From: UMGS1387 sp045539625
GTDB lineage: Bacteria > Bacillota > Clostridia > Oscillospirales > CAG-382
NCBI GenBank assembly: GCA_045539625.1
Contig: JAZQFS010000053.1
Coordinates: 1 to 51,916 of the forward strand
DNA: 51,916 bases
Reading direction: 5' to 3'
Each line of letters opens with the position of its first letter. Within the stretch, counting starts at the first letter, position 1. Of this stretch, positions 1-9,097 are shown piece by piece. The notes beneath the pieces are model-generated. The model was not told where the DNA came from, did no database searches, and saw only the letters and a program-made list of their open reading frames with translations. A program made the position numbers and the translations under genes.

Positions 1-1
1 G

Positions 2-3000
2 AGCGATACTCTTTTTGCTCCCGAAGGCAATGTTACCGTGGCAGAAGGTATCACCATGGCAAGCCGTGTACACTCAATTTACAACGGCAAGACAATTGCC
101 GAGGTAAAGGGCTCAAAGTGGTACGATATGTATATCGCTTACGCCAAGGAAAACGGTCTTATTGAAGAGGAACAGTTCACAAATTTCGACCGCAATATCA
201 TGCGTTACGAAATTGCTGTAATGTTCGCAAAGGCAATGCCTGCCGAATATTTTGCCGCTAAGAACGACATCAAGGATATTCCCGACGTTGCCGAAACCGA
301 GGAATACTACGACGACCTTATGATGCTTTATAAGGCAGGTGTTGTTCTCGGCTCTGACGATTACGGCAACTTCTACGCTACAAACCCCATCAAAAGAAGT
401 GAAACTGCGGCAATTATAAACCGTGTGGCTCTTCCCGAAAACCGCAAGGAAGGCAAGCTCCTTGAATACGGCGACAGAGATCAGGCTGTGTTCCTTATCG
501 ATGACTATACTATGACAAGAATTGTCAGGGGTGTCTCTCAGGTAGCTTCTGCCTGGAGATATGAGGATATGGGCAACCAGATTGTCAATGCCGACAATAC
601 TACATCCAATGCTCTCAGCGACGGCAGCGATGTGAGCAGAATTGCAATTCACCGAGATGTAGCTGTACAGACAAAGGGCATAGTTGAGGTTGAAGCAATG
701 TTCAGCGTCTCCGAAGCAAACGGTGCACGCATTATTTTCTACGACACCAAAGGCGAAAATCTTTTTGAGCTTTGTCTTGAAAACGGAAAGTATGTTGCTG
801 TAGGTGACAAAAAGCAGGAAACAGGCATCGAATTCGGTGCTGTTACAAGAAGCAAGGCAGTATATTTTGCTCTTGATCTTGATAAAAATAGTGCAATGCT
901 TGTGATTGACGGTAAGGATGCAGGCACATATGATATGAGTTCCAAGGCTAAAAATCTTGCAGGCATGACATATGCAACAACCGACGAAGCAAAGATATTG
1001 CTTGCCGTTCAGGAAACACATATGTATGTTAACTATAAGCTCAATGATATGTTCCGCATCAATGTTGCAGGTCAGAAGCCTTACGGCTGGACTAGCACCG
1101 ATAACGCAACTGTAGAAGATATGCAGTCTGATAAGGACAGCAAGAGCGTTAAAGTTGACGGAAAGGGCTCTTCTTCAAGAAGCTTTGATGCTGTTGAGGA
1201 TAAGTTTGTGTTTGAAACCTTTGTGCTTCCCACAAAGTCCGCCGATGCTTATGTTGCAATCAAAAACGGCGACAAGGAAGTTGTAAAGGTTGATATCAAG
1301 GCAGGAAAATTCCTGTGGAACGGCAAGGAAGCGAGAAACTATGACGAAAGATGCTGGCATCTTATCAGAGTTGAAGGTGACCTTGAAACAGGCAAGGCGA
1401 TTCTTAAGATAAACAACAAAAAATGTCTTGACATTACCCTTGCAGACACAAAGTTTGATACAGTTGAAGTTGTGAACGGCAACGGCGATGCTCTTTGGTT
1501 TGACGACGTTGAGGTTTACAACACATATGATTTTGCCGACTATGTACCCGTACCTGTTTCGGTAAACGATGATGAATGGTATGTTGGTATGAGCGTTTGC
1601 TCCCTTTGGAGAGAAGGTACTCACTACGGTTGGGACTGTGTATCTCCTTATGAAGAAATCACTCCTGTTCTCGGCTACTATGACGAAGGTCTGCCTGAGG
1701 TCGCAGACTGGGAAATCAAGTTTATGGTTGAGCACGGCTTTGATTTTCAGCATTTCTGCTGGTATGTCGGCAACGGTGCGGGTGCTCCCATAAAGGAATC
1801 ATACCTTGAAGATGCTATTGTTGACGGATATATGAATGCCAAGTATTCCGATATGATGGATATGATGATTATGTGGGAAAACAACGGCTATTCTCACACC
1901 GACAAAAACAAGTTCTATGATGTTATCTGGCCTTACTGGTGCGAATGGTACTTCTCTGACAGCAGATACTTTACAATTGATAACAAGCCCGTTATCACAA
2001 TTTACAGATACGATGTACTTGAAAAGTGCTACGGTTCTTCGGGTATAAAGGAAATTATTTCGTTTATGAACAAGGACATCAAGCGCTACGGCTATGACGG
2101 TGTTATAGTTCTTGGCTGCGGTCAGTTCGGCGGCTGGAATGTAAGTCAGCTCAGACAGATGAGAAACAACGGCATCAGTGCTCTTGTAAACTACTCCTTC
2201 GGAGAGCTTGCATACGATGCTCAGTATCAGAAAAACAGAATGACCGAATTCTATAACAGAGGCGAAATTTCTCTTATGCCCTGTATCGGTGTTGGCTTTA
2301 ATGATATCGGCTGGACGGAAACAAGAACTCCTCTTATCACGCCTGAAGATATGAAGGGACTTATGCAGTGGGCTAAGGACAGTTATATGCCTCTTATTGA
2401 CAAGAGAGAAGAAGAAGACTGGATTAGCAGATTTGTATTCCACACCACATGGAACGAGTATGGCGAAGGTCACTTCATTATGCCTACCGAGCTTCATAAA
2501 TTCGGCTATCTTGACGGCAACCGTGCAGTATTCTCCTCCGTTGCAGGCAAGGACGACAACAAGCACTTTGACATTGAGCCTACCGACAATCAGAAGGCAA
2601 GACTTGGCTATCTCTATCCGGGACGCAAGGTTCCGATGAGACAGACAATGTATATTGATACTTCAGTAAATGTTGCTGACAACATACCTGTAATAACATG
2701 GGATTTTGAAAAGGAAGAGGATTTCAAGAAGTGGGCAACCGAAATGAACATATCTTCCTTCAAGTATGATCCTGTTGAAAAGGCTCTTGTTGCAGAAACT
2801 TCAACAAATGACGGTGCAATAACAACTGCTGATATAGCAGCTAATCAATTTGATGCTGCCAAAGCAAGATATCTGCACATTTGCGTAAAGTACGATAAGG
2901 GCGAGACTCCCTTGTTCCAGCTGTTCTTCAAGCACAGTACCTCAGACGGCTATATTGCCGATAAGGGTGTTACTTCTACAGGTGTTGTTGTGGCTGACGG

Positions 3001-4618
3001 CGAATATCACGATTATTACATTGATATGACTGTCAATGACTTCTGGAACGGCACAATCAAGGACATTAGATTTGATCCCATGTCAACTGTGGGTAAGTTC
3101 TATGTAAAGAAGATTGAATTCCTTTCTGAGCAGAGTATCGGCACTGCGTCTCTTACCGTTGACGGCGAGAACCGCTACTTTGGCAAGGACTTCATCAAGA
3201 AGGCAGGCGACGAATACTTCATTGCAGGCAATGTTTCCGATGGCTTCTATTCACTGCTCAACCTTTACTATGAGTACAGCAGGGTAGACGGAACGCTTGA
3301 CCTTTACGGTGACAATGGCTCATGTATAAAGCTTGTTGTCGGAAGTGACACGGCGGTCGTTGATGGTAAAGAGGTGAAGCTCGGTCTTAAGATTGAAAGA
3401 GTTGACGGTCTTGTAACAGTTCCTCTGAAGCTTATATGTGATACCTTCGGATACGAATTTTCCGCTGACGGAGACAGCATCACAGTTAAGGTGCGTAAGG
3501 TGGATTATAACGAGATTATAGCTAACAGAGTTCCCAATCAGTTTGAATTTGAGGTGCCCGGTGACCTTGAAGGCTGGCAGGTAAGTGCTGCAAAGGGCGG
3601 ATCTATAGGTGGTATTGTTTCATTTACAGCAAGCCCCGTAAGCTCAACCTCCACAGGTTATGATCCCATATTCATCAACAATACCCTCAGAATCAATGCC
3701 AAGCATTACAATCAGATTGAAATCAGATACAGACCTTCGTTTGACAGCGAAGAACAGGTGGCAAATGATCCTGTTCAGACAAATATTTCCGTTTACTTCG
3801 GTACTGACAAGAATCCGAATCTTGACGAAAAGAAGTCCTTCAAGTATAAAATGGCGGATATGACCAAGGATTCGTCGGGCTTCTATACCTTTACTATCGA
3901 CTGTAATACAAACGAGCTTTGGGACGGTACTGTCAATACAGTAAGATTTGACCCTGCTAACCTCAGCGGTCACTATGAAATTGACTATATCAGAATTGTT
4001 CCCAATCCCGAAGCTGCGGCACTTATTGAAGCCGATAGGAAGAGGGAAGAGGAAAGACTGGAAAAGCTGTTTGCAGTTGATGACGGAGCGCCTTTCTTCA
4101 TTGAAAACGCAGATGCCGAGGATCTTGATTCCACCGCAAACTTCGGTGAAATTACCTACAAGGGCGGCTCTCGTGTTACAATTGCAGAGGACGATCTTAT
4201 TAAAGGCAACCATGCATATCTTATCTCGCCCGATCCCGACAATATTGCATGGGCATACTTCAGAGCTCCCACCCGTTACAAGCTTGGCGTGACATATAAA
4301 ATTGAATTTGATTTGCGTATTGTTTCCGACCAGTTCGGCAATGAAGCAAAAGCAACATTCAAGGCCAATCCAAGATATACCGATGAAATAGACGGTCAGA
4401 TAAAGAGTCTTGCAGACCATCCCATTGACTGTAACATTACAGAGCTCAGCTCTGCTGACGGCTGGGTGAGAGTAAACGCAACCTTTACCGTAAGTTCTAC
4501 TATGGATTCACGTGATAAGGACGAGTTCTCGTTCTTCGTTAATCCTACAGGCGGCGACACAGAGTTTAAAAACTACACTTATATGATTGATAACATTGTT
4601 GTTTCCGTTGTTGAATAA
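2..4618 (+). CDS. SLH-anchored exported GH99/WbsX-like glycosidase (5' partial)
   Basis: The reading frame is already open at base 2, so the gene begins upstream and signal peptide and first SLH repeat are missing; the GTG at 38 is not a real start. In order I see the end of one SLH repeat and two further SLH repeats (to about 440), two lectin-like beta-rich segments (about 490-1540), a GH99/WbsX-like catalytic domain (about 1575-2640, with the FDFQHFCWY and WNEYGEGHF motifs), a beta-sandwich module with WNGTIKDIRFDP, a copper-amine-oxidase-like stalk domain (about 3145-3500), a second WDGTVNTVRFDP module, a short charged linker and a C-terminal beta-rich module. SLH domains bind secondary cell-wall polymers, so the protein should sit on the cell surface. 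The GH99/WbsX superfamily acts on mannose-type or other glycans; the substrate here is unknown. A hairpin terminator follows. Family calls are from motif recognition. Confidence 0.8.
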   Translation, partial: SDTLFAPEGNVTVAEGITMASRVHSIYNGKTIAEVKGSKWYDMYIAYAKENGLIEEEQFTNFDRNIMRYEIAVMFAKAMPAEYFAAKNDIKDIPDVAETEEYYDDLMMLYKAGVVLGSDDYGNFYATNPIKRSETAAIINRVALPENRKEGKLLEYGDRDQAVFLIDDYTMTRIVRGVSQVASAWRYEDMGNQIVNADNTTSNALSDGSDVSRIAIHRDVAVQTKGIVEVEAMFSVSEANGARIIFYDTKGENLFELCLENGKYVAVGDKKQETGIEFGAVTRSKAVYFALDLDKNSAMLVIDGKDAGTYDMSSKAKNLAGMTYATTDEAKILLAVQETHMYVNYKLNDMFRINVAGQKPYGWTSTDNATVEDMQSDKDSKSVKVDGKGSSSRSFDAVEDKFVFETFVLPTKSADAYVAIKNGDKEVVKVDIKAGKFLWNGKEARNYDERCWHLIRVEGDLETGKAILKINNKKCLDITLADTKFDTVEVVNGNGDALWFDDVEVYNTYDFADYVPVPVSVNDDEWYVGMSVCSLWREGTHYGWDCVSPYEEITPVLGYYDEGLPEVADWEIKFMVEHGFDFQHFCWYVGNGAGAPIKESYLEDAIVDGYMNAKYSDMMDMMIMWENNGYSHTDKNKFYDVIWPYWCEWYFSDSRYFTIDNKPVITIYRYDVLEKCYGSSGIKEIISFMNKDIKRYGYDGVIVLGCGQFGGWNVSQLRQMRNNGISALVNYSFGELAYDAQYQKNRMTEFYNRGEISLMPCIGVGFNDIGWTETRTPLITPEDMKGLMQWAKDSYMPLIDKREEEDWISRFVFHTTWNEYGEGHFIMPTELHKFGYLDGNRAVFSSVAGKDDNKHFDIEPTDNQKARLGYLYPGRKVPMRQTMYIDTSVNVADNIPVITWDFEKEEDFKKWATEMNISSFKYDPVEKALVAETSTNDGAITTADIAANQFDAAKARYLHICVKYDKGETPLFQLFFKHSTSDGYIADKGVTSTGVVVADGEYHDYYIDMTVNDFWNGTIKDIRFDPMSTVGKFYVKKIEFLSEQSIGTASLTVDGENRYFGKDFIKKAGDEYFIAGNVSDGFYSLLNLYYEYSRVDGTLDLYGDNGSCIKLVVGSDTAVVDGKEVKLGLKIERVDGLVTVPLKLICDTFGYEFSADGDSITVKVRKVDYNEIIANRVPNQFEFEVPGDLEGWQVSAAKGGSIGGIVSFTASPVSSTSTGYDPIFINNTLRINAKHYNQIEIRYRPSFDSEEQVANDPVQTNISVYFGTDKNPNLDEKKSFKYKMADMTKDSSGFYTFTIDCNTNELWDGTVNTVRFDPANLSGHYEIDYIRIVPNPEAAALIEADRKREEERLEKLFAVDDGAPFFIENADAEDLDSTANFGEITYKGGSRVTIAEDDLIKGNHAYLISPDPDNIAWAYFRAPTRYKLGVTYKIEFDLRIVSDQFGNEAKATFKANPRYTDEIDGQIKSLADHPIDCNITELSSADGWVRVNATFTVSSTMDSRDKDEFSFFVNPTGGDTEFKNYTYMIDNIVVSVVE

Positions 4619-4633
4619 TTACGGTTACAGATG

Positions 4634-4664
4634 TCCGACAGGTGTAAAAGCCTGTCGGATTTTT
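4634..4664 (+). terminator. Rho-independent terminator of the SLH glycosidase gene
   Basis: Perfect 9-bp stem TCCGACAGG/CCTGTCGGA with an 8-nt loop is followed by five T residues, 15 bases after the stop codon. Confidence 0.9.
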
Positions 4665-4685
4665 GCTAATTAATAATAATTTCTA

Positions 4686-4714
4686 TTGACTTTTTTGCCG
4701 TTAAGTGGTAAAAT
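4686..4714 (+). promoter_or_regulatory. Sigma-A promoter for the SGNH hydrolase gene
   Basis: TTGACT and TAAAAT are separated by 17 nt. The gene has a good ribosome binding site (AAAGGAG) before ATG 4745. Confidence 0.75.
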
Positions 4715-4744
4715 TTATACAACTTAAAGAAAGGAGATTTTGAA

Positions 4745-6352
4745 ATGAAAAAGTTTTTCAAAATACTTATTTTATCAATGCTTGCCGCAATGTGCTTTTC
4801 AACGCTTGCGTTTGCTGCTGAAGGCGACCTTATAACAATGGCAAACGCCGAGGGTGATGATCCTTATTGCGGATATAACATCAAGCCGGGTGTTCTGGAC
4901 ATTCAGATTGTTGCTGACCCTCAAAACGCCGATAACAAGGTTTATTATCTTAAAAACAACACTGTTGACAAGAAATCATGGACTTATATCTGGTTTAACG
5001 ATATGAATTTTGTACCGGAAGAAACGTATGCTATTGAATATGATGTTCTTATTGAAACCGATGCAACAGGTGCAAAGGTTGAATATCCCGGTTCACACGG
5101 CTGCTTTGCTTTTTCCGAAATAAATCCCCAGCCCGGCAAGAGTACACATCACGGCATCTCGGGCAAGAAATTTGATAACGGCAAGTGGACTCATATATCC
5201 ATTGTATACACCGTTCCTTCAAATATTGATACTTCAAAGCCAATGTCCTTTGGTATTTATGCCGATCCCGGTGAAAATTGCGGTACAAATATGTATCTTG
5301 ACAACATTTCGGTTAAAAAGTTTGTACCGGGTGAAGGCGATCCCGACACATTTACCGTATTCTGTATAGGTAACTCTGTTCTTCAGCACGGTCCTAATTC
5401 CAGTCTTGGCTGGTTTGGTAACTACGGTATGGCAGCTTCTGCCGAAGATAAGGATTATTACAGTGTAATGCAGCAGATGTTCAACGCTGATTTCCCTGAA
5501 ATGAAAAATGAATGGTTCAGAGCTGCAGCAGCAGGCTTTGAAAGAGGTATCACAGATTCTCTTACGGCAGATTACAAGACCGAAATCATGACAGCTTTCG
5601 GTCCTAAAATTTTGGCGGCAGTACCCGACGTTGTAACAATGCAGTTTGGTGAAAACACCCCCAGAGCCAATGTTACGGCTGAATCCTTTGCTCATGCAGT
5701 TGAGGAATGTATCGATTTCTGCCGCAGCGTTAATCCTGACGTGAAGATTGTGCTCAGTACACTTGCCATAGGCTCTGAATCAGACATCAGAAGCCAGGGT
5801 ATGAAGATTGCGGGTGCAAACAAGGGCGTTCCCGTTGTTAACCTTTCTCAGCACAGCACTCCCGAAAACAAAGCTATCGGCTTGTTTGAACACTCAGGCG
5901 TTGCAGGTCACCCCGGCGACAAGGGAATGCAGAAGATTGCCGAGGAATTCTATCCTGTTATCAAGGCTTTTGCTCTGGGAGAAGAAATCAAGTACGACTT
6001 CTCAATGACCGTTAACGGCACTGTTACAAAGCTTGCAACAGAGCCTGTAGTGGAAGGCGACGTTGTATATGTTGCTCTTGAAGAGGTTTGTGCAAAGCTG
6101 GGTATGGTAGTTTCGTATGATGCTTCCTATAAGGCTCTTTGCGTATCTTACGGCAATATCAGTGCTATTGTTCCTGCCGAAGGAGAATACGTTATGCTCA
6201 ACGACAGCATCGTTAAGCTTGCCTCTCCCGTTAAGTACAGCGGTGCGACAGTTAATAGCAAGAAGCTTGTTGTTCCTGCAGAGCTGTTCAAGGCACTGGG
6301 TGTAAACGTAACCTTTGATAAGGCAATGAACACACTCTCGATTTCAAAGTGA
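4745..6352 (+). CDS. Secreted SGNH/GDSL-type hydrolase with beta-sandwich and stalk domains
   Basis: The 535-residue protein opens with a signal peptide (MKKFFK, hydrophobic core, cleavage after AFA). Residues about 35-200 form a beta-sandwich module close to one in the next gene (shared YDVLIETDA / YDVLVHDTD and FGIYA patterns). Residues about 205-420 look like an SGNH hydrolase: block I is GNSVLQHGP (Ser nucleophile), block III-like VTMQFGEN (Asn), and block V-like GHPGDKGM (His). The last about 115 residues form a copper-amine-oxidase-like stalk domain. SGNH enzymes often deacetylate or de-esterify polysaccharides; the substrate is not visible. It is monocistronic, with its own promoter and terminator, and lies between two exoprotein genes that carry related modules, which suggests a common role in extracellular glycan handling. 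Confidence 0.8.
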   Translation: MKKFFKILILSMLAAMCFSTLAFAAEGDLITMANAEGDDPYCGYNIKPGVLDIQIVADPQNADNKVYYLKNNTVDKKSWTYIWFNDMNFVPEETYAIEYDVLIETDATGAKVEYPGSHGCFAFSEINPQPGKSTHHGISGKKFDNGKWTHISIVYTVPSNIDTSKPMSFGIYADPGENCGTNMYLDNISVKKFVPGEGDPDTFTVFCIGNSVLQHGPNSSLGWFGNYGMAASAEDKDYYSVMQQMFNADFPEMKNEWFRAAAAGFERGITDSLTADYKTEIMTAFGPKILAAVPDVVTMQFGENTPRANVTAESFAHAVEECIDFCRSVNPDVKIVLSTLAIGSESDIRSQGMKIAGANKGVPVVNLSQHSTPENKAIGLFEHSGVAGHPGDKGMQKIAEEFYPVIKAFALGEEIKYDFSMTVNGTVTKLATEPVVEGDVVYVALEEVCAKLGMVVSYDASYKALCVSYGNISAIVPAEGEYVMLNDSIVKLASPVKYSGATVNSKKLVVPAELFKALGVNVTFDKAMNTLSISK

Positions 6353-6367
6353 TTTTATGTTGCTTTA

Positions 6368-6396
6368 CTGCCACGGAATTTCTGTGGCAGTTTTTT
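6368..6396 (+). terminator. Rho-independent terminator of the SGNH hydrolase gene
   Basis: Ten-base-pair stem CTGCCACGGA/TCTGTGGCAG (one G-T pair) with a short loop and six T residues. Confidence 0.9.
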
Positions 6397-6438
6397 ATGT
6401 GTATTTTATCTAAATATTTCTTTTTTGAGCTAAAAGTA

Positions 6439-6467
6439 TTGACATTTTTGTATAACGGTGATAAAAT
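6439..6467 (+). promoter_or_regulatory. Sigma-A promoter for the stalk-domain exoprotein gene
   Basis: Consensus TTGACA and TAAAAT with a 17-nt spacer; an AAGGAG site precedes ATG 6507. Confidence 0.8.
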
Positions 6468-6506
6468 AATTACATCAAAAATTTATGTGTAAAGGAGATA
6501 AACACA

Positions 6507-8003
6507 ATGAAGAATATTTTGGTAACACTTCTCAGTGTAGTACTTGCTGTTACTTGCTTTGCAACAATGGCATTTGCTGCAGACGTATCCGTTAAGCTTG
6601 ACGGAGAAACACTTTCATTTGAACAGCCCCCTGTAATTATCGAGGGCAGAACACTTGTACCTCTCAGAGCTATCTTTGAAGCTCTCGGTGCATCCGTTGA
6701 ATGGGACGGCGACACAAAGACCGTAACATCCGCTAAGGGCGATGTAACAATCAAGCTCACAATCGGTTCCAACGTTCTTTATAAGAACGCTGAAAGCGTT
6801 GAACTTGACGTTCCTGCACAGATCGTAGGCGAAGGCTACACAATGGTTCCTGCAAGAGCTATTGCTGAAAGCTACGGCGTAACAGTTGACTGGGACGACG
6901 CTACAAAGACAGTTATCCTCACAAGCCCCGCAGAACCTGAAGCACCTGTTGCAGAAAAGGTTGAAGGCGCAATCGTTAACCTTCTTGTTGCAGACACTTA
7001 TGAACAGAGCGATTTGTTCTATACAACAAACACACTCGGTGGTCAGCTCGTTGTTGTTGACAACCCCAAGGCTGAAGGCGACAAGGTATTCTACCTTGAA
7101 TCCAACGTAACCGAAAAGGACGCTTGGACATACTTCTGGGCTAAGCCTGAAAACAACTATGTTGCAGGTGGTCGCTACATCGTCGAATATGATGTACTTG
7201 TTCATGATACAGACGCAAGAGGCGAAAAGATTGAAAAGCCCGTAGGCATTGGTAATAATATCAGATACGGCGAACAGGGTATTCCTTCCAAGGACCATGG
7301 TGTTGGTCAGACTAACGTTGGTTTTGATGAATGGGTACATATTATGCTCGTCACCACAGTTCCCGAAACACTTGATCCCGCTGCTGAAATGAGATTCGGT
7401 ATTTATGCTACTCCCAGAGAGGCTCACTGCTATTCATTCTACTTCGATAACCTCAGCGTTCTTCCTTATACAGGTGATTATGCTGACGGTTTCGTTGACC
7501 ATGAAGCAATCGAAAGAGCTAAGAAGCTTGATAGCTTTGATATCGATGCAGTTGACGGTCTTGTATTTGGCTTTGACGGCGAAGATTTCGCTCCCTTCTC
7601 CTTGAGTAAGGCTTATGATCCTGTTGTTGCCAACGGACATTTCGACCTTACAATCGGTGATGATGACAGCATCGACGTTCAGTTCGGCACAAAGGAAATC
7701 GACTTTACAGCAGATGACTACAACAGAATAGCATTCAAGCTTAAGTTCGATGGCGAAGGTATAGAAAAGACATATTTTGGTGTATACTTTGCAACTGAAG
7801 AAGATCCTAAGCTCAGCCAGGCAAAGTCTGTACATCATAATTTCCCGCTTACAAAGCTTACTGACGACGGATATTATGTAGGTGTTCTTGACATGGCTTC
7901 CAATGAAAACTGGAACGGCAAGATCGTTGAAATCAGATTTGACCCCGTTCAGGGCGTTTACGGAACAGTTTCCATTGATAAGATTGTTCTCTTCAAGGAA
8001 TAA
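6507..8003 (+). CDS. Exported copper-amine-oxidase-like stalk-domain protein
   Basis: The 498-residue protein has a signal peptide (cleavage near AFAAD) and then a stalk domain at residues about 25-135 with the typical EGRTLVPLRAIFEALG and VPARAIAESYGV motifs. No catalytic domain is visible, and the copper-amine-oxidase label refers only to a small accessory fold. Residues about 150-320 match the beta-sandwich module of the preceding SGNH protein. Residues about 350-498 match the WNGxIxxIRFDP modules of the SLH glycosidase. It therefore combines modules from both upstream proteins. It is probably a secreted carbohydrate-binding or scaffold component, a function inferred from neighbours only. 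The strong promoter and terminator suggest abundant monocistronic expression. Confidence 0.75.
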   Translation: MKNILVTLLSVVLAVTCFATMAFAADVSVKLDGETLSFEQPPVIIEGRTLVPLRAIFEALGASVEWDGDTKTVTSAKGDVTIKLTIGSNVLYKNAESVELDVPAQIVGEGYTMVPARAIAESYGVTVDWDDATKTVILTSPAEPEAPVAEKVEGAIVNLLVADTYEQSDLFYTTNTLGGQLVVVDNPKAEGDKVFYLESNVTEKDAWTYFWAKPENNYVAGGRYIVEYDVLVHDTDARGEKIEKPVGIGNNIRYGEQGIPSKDHGVGQTNVGFDEWVHIMLVTTVPETLDPAAEMRFGIYATPREAHCYSFYFDNLSVLPYTGDYADGFVDHEAIERAKKLDSFDIDAVDGLVFGFDGEDFAPFSLSKAYDPVVANGHFDLTIGDDDSIDVQFGTKEIDFTADDYNRIAFKLKFDGEGIEKTYFGVYFATEEDPKLSQAKSVHHNFPLTKLTDDGYYVGVLDMASNENWNGKIVEIRFDPVQGVYGTVSIDKIVLFKE

Positions 8004-8022
8004 TTTGTAATTTAAGCTGTTT

Positions 8023-8053
8023 GTACCGCAGAGAAATCTGCGGTACTTTTTTT
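8023..8053 (+). terminator. Rho-independent terminator after the stalk-domain gene
   Basis: Perfect 10-bp stem GTACCGCAGA/TCTGCGGTAC, GAAA loop and seven T residues. Confidence 0.93.
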
Positions 8054-8184
8054 GTGTCTTGCATTAGATTGGGGTGTTAAATATAAGCGTTGCAACTAAA
8101 ATGTTCGGAAAAGAAAACACAGTGTATTTAAAATGTAAATAAATATATTTTTGTATAAAAAACATTCCATTTGAGATAGGATTG

Positions 8185-8193
8185 TGATATACT
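8185..8193 (+). promoter_or_regulatory. Extended -10 promoter ahead of cdaA
   Basis: The motif TGATATACT is an extended -10 element (TGn plus TATACT). No good -35 is present at 17 nt, which is usual for extended -10 promoters. It lies about 40 nt before the cdaA start. Confidence 0.5.
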
Positions 8194-8233
8194 TATGTTG
8201 TTATCTTTTAATTAAAATCGGAGGTTTGTTGCT

Positions 8234-9097
8234 GTGGATATAATCAAGAATGCAGGCACATATATTTTAAGCATACTATCATCAATTACGTTCTTTGATA
8301 TTCTTGATATTGCTTTGGTTTCAGTTATTTTTTACTACATTTTCAAGTTTATCAGCGACAGACGTGCAGGCAGACTTGCTTTGGGGGTAATACTTATTAT
8401 TGTTGCACTGTTTATCAGTGATATCTTTAATATGTATTCATTGAATTTCCTTCTGACAAACGTTGTTCAGGTCGGTATTATCGGTTTGCTTATAGTGTTC
8501 CAGTCGGAGCTTCGTTCATTCCTTGAAAAAATGGGAGGAAGCTCGCTTCTCGGTAACCGCAACAAAAGGAGCGGTGATATGCAGAAGACCATGGAATGTA
8601 TTACAAACGTGGCAACAGCCTGTGAAGAGTTTTCACGTGACAAGACAGGTGCGCTTATTGTTTTTGAGCGTTCTACAAAGCTTGGTGACGTTATCAGAAC
8701 AGGTACCGTCATTAACTCTGATCCTGCAACATACCTAATTAAAAATATTTTCTACAACAAAGCGCCTCTCCATGACGGTGCACTTATAATCAGGGATTTT
8801 CGTCTGTGCTCGGCGGGTTGCTTTCTTCCGTTGTCACAGAACAACGACATAATAAAGGATTTGGGTACGCGTCACAGAGCTGCAATCGGTATGAGTGAAA
8901 ACTCTGACAGCGTTGTTGTTGTGGTATCTGAGGAAACAGGAACAATTTCTATTGCCGAAGGCGGCGTGCTTTCGAGAAACTATGATGCAAAATCCTTGAA
9001 GGATGAGCTGGTTAAGCTGCTTATCGGTGATGATAACAAACCTACGCAAACTAAGAAAATAATTTCAAAATTACATAAAGGAGGAGATAACAAGTGA
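8234..9097 (+). CDS. cdaA: Diadenylate cyclase CdaA (c-di-AMP synthase)
   Basis: The membrane enzyme condenses two ATP to c-di-AMP, which controls potassium and osmolyte uptake and cell-wall homeostasis in Firmicutes. Three N-terminal membrane segments occupy residues about 20-95. The DisA_N catalytic domain follows, with both signature motifs intact: DGA at 181-183 and RHR at 213-215. The length of 287 is normal for CdaA. The start is GTG 8234, preceded by GGAGGT at 8220-8225. The next gene, cdaR, overlaps its stop by four bases, the usual regulator pairing. The glmM gene that often follows in Firmicutes is absent here. Confidence 0.95.
   Translation: MDIIKNAGTYILSILSSITFFDILDIALVSVIFYYIFKFISDRRAGRLALGVILIIVALFISDIFNMYSLNFLLTNVVQVGIIGLLIVFQSELRSFLEKMGGSSLLGNRNKRSGDMQKTMECITNVATACEEFSRDKTGALIVFERSTKLGDVIRTGTVINSDPATYLIKNIFYNKAPLHDGALIIRDFRLCSAGCFLPLSQNNDIIKDLGTRHRAAIGMSENSDSVVVVVSEETGTISIAEGGVLSRNYDAKSLKDELVKLLIGDDNKPTQTKKIISKLHKGGDNK

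Noticed and set aside
113..1021. A 302-codon frame on the minus strand inside the SLH glycosidase gene, and similar long antisense frames at 1799-2566 and 3644-4420
   Set aside because: They are shadows of a gene with clear protein domains on the plus strand; the products are rich in Cys and His without any domain and lack ribosome sites.
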